From Prevotellaceae bacterium UBA7017 (GTDB lineage: Bacteria > Bacteroidota > Bacteroidia > Bacteroidales > Bacteroidaceae), in assembly GCA_002449535.1 (NCBI GenBank), contig DJWZ01000134.1:1-22772 (forward strand): a DNA stretch of 22,772 nt. Reading direction: 5' to 3'. Positions 14,157-21,210 of this stretch are shown one piece after another (the first letter of the stretch is position 1; each line of letters begins with the position of its first letter). Position numbers and translations under genes: made by a program. The notes beneath the pieces are model-generated. The model searched no databases. It saw only the letters and a list, made by a program, of their open reading frames with translations, and had not been told where the DNA came from.

Positions 14157-14240
14157 ATTGAAAATTGAAAATTGAATATTGATAATTGAAAATTATTTCC
14201 TATTGGGCTTATAAGGCTTATGGGGCCTATGGGACTTATG
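14157..14240. repeat. Tandem 7-nt and 9-nt repeats between rnhB and hppA
   Basis: 14157-14191 has five 7-nt units: ATTGAAA, ATTGAAA, ATTGAAT, ATTGATA, ATTGAAA. 14205-14240 has four 9-nt units: GGGCTTATA, AGGCTTATG, GGGCCTATG, GGACTTATG. They fill nearly the whole gap and so form the untranslated leader of hppA. Confidence 0.85.
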
Positions 14241-14247
14241 GGAGTCC

Positions 14248-14838
14248 TCAAAACCTGAATGTCATTCTGTGATAAGGTGTAGGGCCGTATTTCTTTATTG
14301 CCTCCCTATGTTTCTCTGTCGGATAGCCCTTATTCTGCAGCCAGTCATACTGCGGATATTCCTCCGCCAGCTGTGCCATATAGTCATCACGATATGTCTT
14401 TGCCAATATGCTGGCAGCTGCTATCGACAGGTATTTCCCGTCGCCCTTCACAATAGTGGCATGAGGCATTGCCATTATCCCTCCGTCAGGATAGTATGGG
14501 TCGAACTTGTTGCCATCTATTATCAGGAACTCTGGTCGCACTTTCAGTTGATCTAAGGCTCTATGCATAGCACGATACGAGGCATGCAAGATGTTTATCT
14601 CGTCTATCTCCTGTGCTGTACACACTCCTACTGCCCACGCTATAGCATCACGCTCTATCTCTGTACGCAGTTGGTAGCGAGTCTTTTCGCTCAGCTGTTT
14701 CGAATCATTAAGAATATCGTTGTGATAGTCAGGCGGCAATATCACGGCAGCAGCATATACACTGCCAGCCAAGCACCCTCGCCCAGCCTCATCGCAGCCA
14801 GCTTCTACGACTCCTTTCTTATAATAAGGCAACAGCAT
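14248..14838 (-). CDS. rnhB: Ribonuclease HII
   Basis: 196 residues, standard length. It removes RNA, including single ribonucleotides, from RNA-DNA hybrids. The catalytic set is complete: D16 and E17 in GCDEAGRG, D108 in LIIDGNKF and D151 in KTYRDDYM. YGPTPYHRMTF near the C-terminus is the family's substrate-handling tail. The start is supported by the expected short N-terminus ahead of the DEAGRG motif and by a promoter ~30 nt upstream. It is first in the unit with hppA and the PD-(D/E)XK nuclease gene. Confidence 0.97.
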   Translation of the reverse strand: MLLPYYKKGVVEAGCDEAGRGCLAGSVYAAAVILPPDYHNDILNDSKQLSEKTRYQLRTEIERDAIAWAVGVCTAQEIDEINILHASYRAMHRALDQLKVRPEFLIIDGNKFDPYYPDGGIMAMPHATIVKGDGKYLSIAAASILAKTYRDDYMAQLAEEYPQYDWLQNKGYPTEKHREAIKKYGPTPYHRMTFRF

Positions 14839-14867
14839 CGTTTTGCATGTTTAAGCGTATCAAGGCA

Positions 14868-14875
14868 CAAAGATA
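14868..14875 (-). promoter_or_regulatory. Promoter -7 box of rnhB
   Basis: TATCTTTG on the minus strand matches TAnnTTTG and lies 30 nt before the rnhB start. No clean -33 TTTG is present; the best is CTTG 18 nt upstream. Confidence 0.55.
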
Positions 14876-14952
14876 CGAAAAAATTTGATTACACAAGAAG
14901 AAATAATAAATTTATTTACGTAAAAAAATATTTTACCCTTAAGGAAAAGCTA

Positions 14953-15036
14953 TGTTCAAGGGCCTGAAACACCTGTCCAAGGGCTGTAAACTACTGTACA
15001 AGGGCCTGAAACATATGTTCAATGGCCTTGAACATA
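14953..15036. repeat. Four 21-nt tandem repeats
   Basis: Units start at 14953, 14974, 14995 and 15016. They share TGTNCAAGGGCCTGAAAC with changes in each copy. The last copy, TGTTCAATGGCCTTGAACA, is itself nearly palindromic. The array is non-coding as far as can be seen. Confidence 0.85.
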
Positions 15037-15152
15037 AAATTCCCCTGGGGAGAAATTATTTTCCATCGGGGAGAAAGAGAAAATCCCCCACGTCAGAAAA
15101 CAAAAAAGTCCCTCCGCAAAAATGTTTTTTCTACCTTTTTTTTGATATTTAT

Positions 15153-15183
15153 TTTGCAGTTTCAGATATTTTTTGTACTTTTG
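15153..15183 (+). promoter_or_regulatory. Promoter of the small lipoprotein gene
   Basis: TTTG (15153-15156), a 19-nt spacer and TACTTTTG (15176-15183) match the consensus. The start codon follows 25 nt later. Confidence 0.85.
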
Positions 15184-15208
15184 CGCCCGTTTTTAGTACG
15201 GATAACAA

Positions 15209-15523
15209 ATGAAAAGATTGTATATAATAATAGGAAAACACTTAGCATTGGCAGTTGTTGCGCTGGTTCTTACGGCATGTTCATCATCTGCTGACGATTA
15301 CATAGAGATTTACGAGGACGGCACAGACAAAGCGGGAGAAGCCTTGACCAAGAAGAAGTTAGCCAAGATTACTTTTGATGTGCAAGATAACGTAAAAGAC
15401 TTACAAAACAGAATAGGAGCAAACAAGAGCAAGTTCTCTGAAAAAGAGTACAGAAAGATTTTTGATGCCCAGAACAAATTCTATGATGCAGTTGAGAAAC
15501 GCGACAAGGAATTATCCAGATAA
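15209..15523 (+). CDS. Small lipoprotein of unknown function
   Basis: 104 residues. A signal peptide (MKRLYIIIGKHLALAVVALVLTAC) ends in the lipobox L-T-A-C with C24 as the lipidated cysteine, followed by SSSADD. The mature ~80 residues are highly charged and probably helical (KKKLAKITFDVQDNVKDL, KFSEKEYRKIFDAQNKFYDAVEKRDKEL), with an amphipathic look but no known domain. It is expected to be anchored to the envelope. It has its own promoter, and the next gene has another promoter, so it may be monocistronic although it sits directly before the exopolysaccharide locus. The function is not recognised. Confidence 0.8.
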   Translation: MKRLYIIIGKHLALAVVALVLTACSSSADDYIEIYEDGTDKAGEALTKKKLAKITFDVQDNVKDLQNRIGANKSKFSEKEYRKIFDAQNKFYDAVEKRDKELSR

Positions 15524-15576
15524 AATCCAATTTGTTTTGCTCTTTTAACAAAAAAGACAAAAAGAATTGAAAAAAA

Positions 15577-15608
15577 TTTGGCTGTTAGTAAAATATTTTA
15601 TATTTTTG
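15577..15608 (+). promoter_or_regulatory. Promoter of the exopolysaccharide-like operon
   Basis: TTTG (15577-15580), a 20-nt spacer and TATTTTTG (15601-15608) match the consensus. The first gene starts 33 nt later. No other promoter was found between the four genes. Confidence 0.85.
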
Positions 15609-15640
15609 CACCCGATTATATAAAATATAACTAGAATCTA

Positions 15641-16924
15641 ATGTACACAACTTCTTGGATTACATACCTATTTAATTTGTTAATGGCATATGGTACTTAT
15701 TATGTAACATATTTCATTAACATGTTTCAAGGTTACCCAATAGAAGTAAGAATCGCCGCCATTAACACAACAGCATCATTGTTAGGCATAGTTGCAATAA
15801 GGCTGTTGCTCTTAAGAAAAAGAAACAGCAGAAGGTTAAACAAAAAGATCAGAGAAAAAATAAAAAGACGTTTTGGAAAGGGGCTTGACTATATAATTTC
15901 AGAAGAGGCCAATCCTAACATGAGCCGTCGTGAGGTGATGCATGCTATGGGCATTGAAAAAGACATTGCCGAAAAGAAGGCTATACTGAAGACGAAGCGT
16001 GAGAAATGGATCTTCTGCCGTTTAGTATATCACGCATGTACATCGTGCAGTGTACAAAAAGGACGTTGGAACAATCTGCAGATGATGCTCACGCTATTCA
16101 AAGTGCAGGAATATCTGGAGAGTGAAGTAAGCATGGGTAGCAGACGACACAGGGTAAAATGCCTAAGCATGCTACGAACTTTCAAATTATACATCAGTCC
16201 TTGGGTTCTCAACAAACTGCTTGAGTCTCACAACCTGCGCGAGCGCCGTTTGGCGATGTATGCAATGGTGATGTCAAGTACCGATAACGATTTGGACTAC
16301 TACGAAACAGACTTTTTCGACAAGAATTGTTGCATTTATGACGAGATCGAACTTGGTTATGCATTGCATCGCCGTAAGAGAAACGGTTTAAGACTTCCGA
16401 ACCTTGCTACATGGGCTTTGAGGCAAGAGCACCCTGAGACGAAGTGCATCTTCGTCAGATTGATGCGGCGTTTTGACCAAAAAGAAACCTGCCATCAACT
16501 CGTTGAGCTATACAAGGAGAGCAAGCACAAGAAACTAATTGAAGAGATTTCGCGAACATGGGGATACCTGCACTATCTGGATGGTGAACAGCTGATGACT
16601 GATGCCTTGATGATGCAACCTGACGACACGAAGGTAGCCATCATGCATGCCCTGACACGTCTTGCCACAGGCAACAGCCTTGAGTTCCTGGCCGGAAGCT
16701 TCTACACTCACACGAACCCTCATGTAAGGTTCGAGGCATTGCGCTGCCTATACAACTACGGAGAAGAGGGGAAAAAGAGGTTCTTTGAGATTGAGAAACA
16801 AGCATCTGAAGCTGACAAAAAATATTTCGCATTCTTCCATAATCCTATTACACTGGAGAAGATACGCCTTGACAAAGAGCAGGCATATCACCCATCTGTA
16901 GAAATGGTTTATAACTGGAGTTAA
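15641..16924 (+). CDS. Inner-membrane HEAT-repeat-like protein, first gene of the exopolysaccharide locus
   Basis: 427 residues. Two N-terminal membrane segments (about 6-29 and 39-58) precede a strongly basic stretch (RKRNSRRLNKKIREKIKRR). The remaining ~340 residues are helical with repeated ~30-residue helix pairs, for example RRHRVKCLSMLRTFKLYI, LRERRLAMYAMVM, DDTKVAIMHALTRLA and NPHVRFEALRCLYNYG, which look like HEAT/ARM repeats. There is no catalytic motif. It ends 2 nt before the GT2 start, so it is probably co-translated. I infer a cytoplasmic-face scaffold or regulator of the synthase. The family assignment is by pattern only. Confidence 0.75.
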   Translation: MYTTSWITYLFNLLMAYGTYYVTYFINMFQGYPIEVRIAAINTTASLLGIVAIRLLLLRKRNSRRLNKKIREKIKRRFGKGLDYIISEEANPNMSRREVMHAMGIEKDIAEKKAILKTKREKWIFCRLVYHACTSCSVQKGRWNNLQMMLTLFKVQEYLESEVSMGSRRHRVKCLSMLRTFKLYISPWVLNKLLESHNLRERRLAMYAMVMSSTDNDLDYYETDFFDKNCCIYDEIELGYALHRRKRNGLRLPNLATWALRQEHPETKCIFVRLMRRFDQKETCHQLVELYKESKHKKLIEEISRTWGYLHYLDGEQLMTDALMMQPDDTKVAIMHALTRLATGNSLEFLAGSFYTHTNPHVRFEALRCLYNYGEEGKKRFFEIEKQASEADKKYFAFFHNPITLEKIRLDKEQAYHPSVEMVYNWS

Positions 16925-16926
16925 CT

Positions 16927-18414
16927 ATGTGGCTGACCATATATTACATATTCTGTTATCTGATATTCGGCTATTCTATCCTGATTATGCTGAGTTACCT
17001 GTTTCTGGCATTCCAGAGCTACAGGACACAACAAGCATTGCGCGTAGATATGCCCAGCGATGAGAGCATCAAGTTTCTGTTGGAGGGTTCACCGTTGACG
17101 CCTGGCGTGTCTATCATAGCCCCGGCATTCAACGAAGAGGTGACCATCATTGATAACGTCTATTCACTGATGAGCATTGACTATCCCAACTACGAGATTA
17201 TCATCGTCAACGACGCAAGTACTGATAAGACTCTCGAACTGCTCATCAATGAATTCTCGCTAACAGAGGTGCCATACGACGTTGCCATGAAGGTGCCGTC
17301 AAAACCTATCAAGCGAGTTTTGAAATCAACAGACCCTAAGTTCAGCAAACTGGTAGTCGTTGACAAGGAACATGGTGGACGAAAGAGTGATGGTTCCAAT
17401 GCCGGCATCAATGTCTGCACAAACAAATACTTCGTATGTACCGATGTGGACTGTATCATAGAGCCAATGGCACTCTATCGCATGATATGGCTTGTCGTAA
17501 ACAGCCACGAGCCCATGATAGGTGTCAGCGCCACCATGCTTATGAGCAATGCCTGCATCGTAGAAAACGGTCATGTAGCAGAGGCTCATGTGCCAAGCCA
17601 GTTACTTCCTATGTTCCAGCAGCTGGAGTATATGCGCTCATTCCTTATCGGTAAATTAGGATGGGCAACAATGAATGCACTGCCAAACATCTCAGGTGGT
17701 TTCGGCATGTTTGATACTGACGTCGTAGTGAAGTCTGGCGGATACGACCAAACGAGTATGGCGGAGGATATGGATATGCTGCTGCGAATGGTGACATACA
17801 TGAAGAATAATGGCAAGCCATTCCGTTTGGCACAAGTGCCACAGGTATGCTGTTGGACAGAAGGCCCTTCAACACTTAAGGCGCTATACAGACAGAGAAC
17901 ACGTTGGGCACGCGGACTATGCGAAATCATAACAAACCATAGACAGCTGTTCTTTAACCCGCATTATGGCCCTATCGGCGCAATGACTTTGCCTTACGTC
18001 TTTATCTTTGAGTTTATTGCCCCGGTACTGGAGTTTTCCGGACAAATCTTCATGATATGGTTGCTTTTCGTCGGTGGTATCAACTGGGGAACAGCCTTTA
18101 TCATTTTCGGTATGATATACATATTCTGTATATTCATGTCCTTCATGCTGACATATTTCGACTACAAGATAAAAGCCATAAAATGGCACAAAGTATGGAA
18201 AAGCCATACGAAACTGATAATAGCATCAATGTTGGAACCTTTCATATATCACCCTCTTATCACCATATTCTCAAACATCGGATATTGGAGGTTCCTCATG
18301 AATACAACGGCCGTATGGAAGCCTATACAGCGAACAGGCGTGAAGAAGAGAGAGACTTCGCCCGACAAGGCAAAAGTAAAAAGTGAAGAATCAAACGTGA
18401 AAAGTGAAAAGTGA
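16927..18414 (+). CDS. Processive GT2 membrane glycosyltransferase (polysaccharide synthase)
   Basis: 495 residues. N-terminal membrane helix (~5-29), a GT-A domain (~60-330) and several C-terminal helices (~350-455). The GT2 processive set is complete: D96 (VNDAST), D173-V-D175 (CTDVDC), SGGFGMF (256-262), E280-D281 (MAEDMDML) and Q323-R-T-R-W327. This is the arrangement of PgaC, BcsA and hyaluronan synthase enzymes, which polymerise and extrude a beta-linked chain from nucleotide sugars. There is no PilZ domain. Which sugar is used cannot be read. The last ~13 residues (KVKSEESNVKSEK) are encoded by six 7-nt repeat units, and the stop codon lies in the last one. The gene is followed 6 nt later by the TPR-barrel gene. 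Confidence 0.92.
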   Translation: MWLTIYYIFCYLIFGYSILIMLSYLFLAFQSYRTQQALRVDMPSDESIKFLLEGSPLTPGVSIIAPAFNEEVTIIDNVYSLMSIDYPNYEIIIVNDASTDKTLELLINEFSLTEVPYDVAMKVPSKPIKRVLKSTDPKFSKLVVVDKEHGGRKSDGSNAGINVCTNKYFVCTDVDCIIEPMALYRMIWLVVNSHEPMIGVSATMLMSNACIVENGHVAEAHVPSQLLPMFQQLEYMRSFLIGKLGWATMNALPNISGGFGMFDTDVVVKSGGYDQTSMAEDMDMLLRMVTYMKNNGKPFRLAQVPQVCCWTEGPSTLKALYRQRTRWARGLCEIITNHRQLFFNPHYGPIGAMTLPYVFIFEFIAPVLEFSGQIFMIWLLFVGGINWGTAFIIFGMIYIFCIFMSFMLTYFDYKIKAIKWHKVWKSHTKLIIASMLEPFIYHPLITIFSNIGYWRFLMNTTAVWKPIQRTGVKKRETSPDKAKVKSEESNVKSEK

Positions 18415-18417
18415 AAT
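18376..18417 (+). repeat. Heptanucleotide repeat array forming the GT2 C-terminal tail
   Basis: Six in-register 7-nt units: GTAAAAA, GTGAAGA, ATCAAAC, GTGAAAA, GTGAAAA, GTGAAAT. It covers the last 12 codons, the stop codon, and the spacer before the next gene. Confidence 0.85.
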
Positions 18418-18420
18418 ATT

Positions 18421-21171
18421 ATGCGTAATGCGATAATTATAATAAGTTTTCTATTGATGCCATTAGCGTTATTTGCTGACGGTTATACTCCACGTTACTA
18501 TATATCAAGGGCAGAATCCTATATTCAGTCGAGAGCATGGAACGAAGCGAAACGTGTCATTGACGAAGGGCTGAAAATCTATCCGGAAGATCCAGACCTG
18601 CGTTACTATAATGGTAGATACTATTATCAGGCACGACATCTTAATGAAGCCCGATACAACTTGGTAAAAGCCATCCAGGTTGAAGACCAGCATTTCAGAG
18701 CCAAGCGTGTTCTGGTAGATGTAGAAGATGATGCCAAGCACTATTCCAGTGCTATATGCTATATCAATGAACTGTTGGAATTCCAGCCATACGACATTGG
18801 CCTATGGCGACGCAAGATTGCTCTATACCGCAAGATGAACAATCACACAGAGGCCGATGCTGCATTGGAGCGCCTGTCACGTATATATCCCAACGACACT
18901 TTGATAGCGAAAGATATCAGAAATCGTCGCCGCGAAAATCTACGCAACATAACTCATACCAGCAACCTTACCGAATCTGCTGCGACAATAGAACAATGGC
19001 TGGATAAAGATCCTAAGAATTTAGAATATTACCTTGATTTGATTGGTGTCTATCAGAGGATGGGAGAATTTGAAAAAGCCATTGGTGTAGCAAACCGAGG
19101 CCTGCAACAATTCCCAGGCAACAAGATTCTCGTCAACAAGATGGTAGGAATCTTAACTGATTTAGGACTTTACTCCCAAGCCTTTGACATAGCCAAGCGT
19201 TACGACCCTCACGGCACAGCATACAACAATCTGTTACATGAAGTGGCAGCACAGGCGCGAATGCACGACAGCTACGACATTCACGGCAGGCTGTATGCAG
19301 AGACCCACGACAGGGATGCGCTGACATACCTTATCAACACATCCTTGACACGAGGTTATTATGACGATGCCCGCATGTATCTCAGCGAAGGCATGAAGTT
19401 AGAAGGACGCTCGGCAAGGCTGTTGATGAAGCAGTACGCCCTTGAGAAACGTATGGGCAATGAACGCGAGATGCACAAGCTGCTTCTTGAGCTATATGCC
19501 ATGAATCCTAACGACGAAGAGCTGAAGACGGAATATTCAGACATGATGCTACAGCTTGCCATCAATGACATGGCTGGCGAGCAATGGGCAGATGCGGCAG
19601 AACACCTGAAGAGGGTTCTCGAAATAATGCCAACCACAAACGAATCATGGCCTGCCGCCGTATCACGCCGCATTACGTGTCTCGGACACATGGGGCAATA
19701 TGACAAAGCTCGCCAGCAATATAGGGATGCAGCAGCCAAAAGCCCGGAAAACAGCAAGCGATTTGCATCGGCATACGAAGACATCGTGGCTAACAGGCTG
19801 CACTTCCTCATAGAAGAAGAAAACTATAGTGAGGCTTTGCAAGAAGGTCAACAGCTACTGGAAGTGGTACCACAAAGCGAAACTGCCCTGCGCTGTTGCA
19901 TCAACATGAGCCAAACACTGAAGAAGAACGATTTGTTTCAGAAATATGCCCAACAGGGATATGAGACATATCCTAACGAGCCATACTTTATTGTAAAGCA
20001 GGCTGTTTCGCTACAGCAGCAAGGACGCAATTCCGAAGCATTGGCACTACTGAAGAAGCCTATTGAAAAGGATCGCGCCATGCTTGATGCCGCATTCTCC
20101 GGCATCAGTGCCGAATGGGCACAGCAACTCATCAAAGTCCACATGTCAGACATTGCCCTGGGCGTCATCGACAGTGCCCTTATCCACGATGCCAAGAATC
20201 GTGAATTGCTTTACCTGAAAGGTTTGGCATACGAGCAAATGAAAGTGTTTGATAAGGCATACGACTACCAAAAGAAATATTACGTTCCAAGCAATGCTGA
20301 ACAGCAGGAATACTATCAGCATCTACGATATCTTTATTTCCGAGGCAGGAAAAACCGTGTTGACGCTTCCTACACTTATGCAGCCTTTGACTCCCGTCAT
20401 GACGGTCCTGCCATCAGCAGTCACCTCTATTCCGTAGCCACCATAGCGTATAGCCGTATTGACAGCATCAACACCTATACCGGACAAGTCAGCTATAAGG
20501 GTATCGACGGATACCACAACGATGACGACAGCAATTCTGGCGGTGTCGGCTTGGAATTCATGGCACAATGGGAACGCACCTTCAATCACAGATGGAACGG
20601 TATGGTAAATGCCTCCTACTCTACCCGCTTCTTCAACAAGATAGGCGCAAACATCATGGCAGCATATCACATGGAGCGTGGATGGACTCCTTCTTTGAGA
20701 TTAGGCTACCGACGCACACCTGAAACATATCTGTACCTTGACAGCGGCACATCTAAAAATGACAAGTATAACCTGTTTATAGTGACCCCTGCTGTCGAGA
20801 AGTCATGGGAAGGCATTAAAGCATCATGCAATATAGATGTGACACTCATGGAGGGTTCCATATACTATAATGTCGGATTGAAGGGCAAACTCTTCATAAA
20901 CGACGACAACATATCATCAGTCTCTCTGCTCACCGGTATCGGCTCTTTTCCAGAACTGACATTCTTCGAGCAGACAGCATTGCGTAATGTGTCGCACACA
21001 AACGCGATGGTTGGTTTCGACGCTCAATATCTGGTTACTCGCAACTTATACTTGGGATTGGCAGGCAGTTGGAACACCTGCTTCAACCCATATCGTGATA
21101 ACGATGGCAATTTACATGATTCATATCGTAACATATATAGCATAACTGCACAACTGCATGTAGCATTCTAA
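18421..21171 (+). CDS. TPR protein with C-terminal YaiO-like outer-membrane beta-barrel (exopolysaccharide exporter candidate)
   Basis: 916 residues. A signal peptide (MRNAIIIISFLLMPLALFA) targets it to the envelope. Residues ~20-640 form repeated helix pairs typical of TPRs, such as AWNEAKRVIDEGLKIYPEDPDL, EFEKAIGVANRGLQQFPGN and NSEALALLKKPIEKD. From ~645 to the end, alternating aromatic/hydrophobic strands ending in AQLHVAF with a terminal Phe mark an outer-membrane barrel. LLTGIGSFPELTFFEQ fits the YaiO-type barrel family. Periplasmic TPRs plus barrel is the PgaA/BcsC plan. With the synthase 6 nt upstream, I infer it conducts the polymer across the outer membrane. The barrel is short (~270 residues) compared with PgaA, as expected for the YaiO type. 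Confidence 0.88.
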   Translation: MRNAIIIISFLLMPLALFADGYTPRYYISRAESYIQSRAWNEAKRVIDEGLKIYPEDPDLRYYNGRYYYQARHLNEARYNLVKAIQVEDQHFRAKRVLVDVEDDAKHYSSAICYINELLEFQPYDIGLWRRKIALYRKMNNHTEADAALERLSRIYPNDTLIAKDIRNRRRENLRNITHTSNLTESAATIEQWLDKDPKNLEYYLDLIGVYQRMGEFEKAIGVANRGLQQFPGNKILVNKMVGILTDLGLYSQAFDIAKRYDPHGTAYNNLLHEVAAQARMHDSYDIHGRLYAETHDRDALTYLINTSLTRGYYDDARMYLSEGMKLEGRSARLLMKQYALEKRMGNEREMHKLLLELYAMNPNDEELKTEYSDMMLQLAINDMAGEQWADAAEHLKRVLEIMPTTNESWPAAVSRRITCLGHMGQYDKARQQYRDAAAKSPENSKRFASAYEDIVANRLHFLIEEENYSEALQEGQQLLEVVPQSETALRCCINMSQTLKKNDLFQKYAQQGYETYPNEPYFIVKQAVSLQQQGRNSEALALLKKPIEKDRAMLDAAFSGISAEWAQQLIKVHMSDIALGVIDSALIHDAKNRELLYLKGLAYEQMKVFDKAYDYQKKYYVPSNAEQQEYYQHLRYLYFRGRKNRVDASYTYAAFDSRHDGPAISSHLYSVATIAYSRIDSINTYTGQVSYKGIDGYHNDDDSNSGGVGLEFMAQWERTFNHRWNGMVNASYSTRFFNKIGANIMAAYHMERGWTPSLRLGYRRTPETYLYLDSGTSKNDKYNLFIVTPAVEKSWEGIKASCNIDVTLMEGSIYYNVGLKGKLFINDDNISSVSLLTGIGSFPELTFFEQTALRNVSHTNAMVGFDAQYLVTRNLYLGLAGSWNTCFNPYRDNDGNLHDSYRNIYSITAQLHVAF

Positions 21172-21210
21172 CTCTGGTCTTTAATTTCTTTTTAACTTCA
21201 ATTTCAACCA

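Larger units (their letters stand above)
14839..15208. other. Divergent intergenic region between rnhB and the small lipoprotein gene
   Basis: 370 bp with no supported gene. It contains the rnhB -7 box, four 21-nt tandem repeats (14953-15036), a near-palindrome around CCCCTGGGG (15038-15057) and the promoter of the lipoprotein gene. A frame covering 14952-15212 is open only because the repeat unit is a multiple of three. Confidence 0.7.

Noticed and set aside
14952..15212. 86-codon plus-strand frame starting in the 21-nt repeats
   Set aside because: The repeat unit is a multiple of three, which keeps the frame open. The lipoprotein promoter lies inside it, and the product has no credible features.
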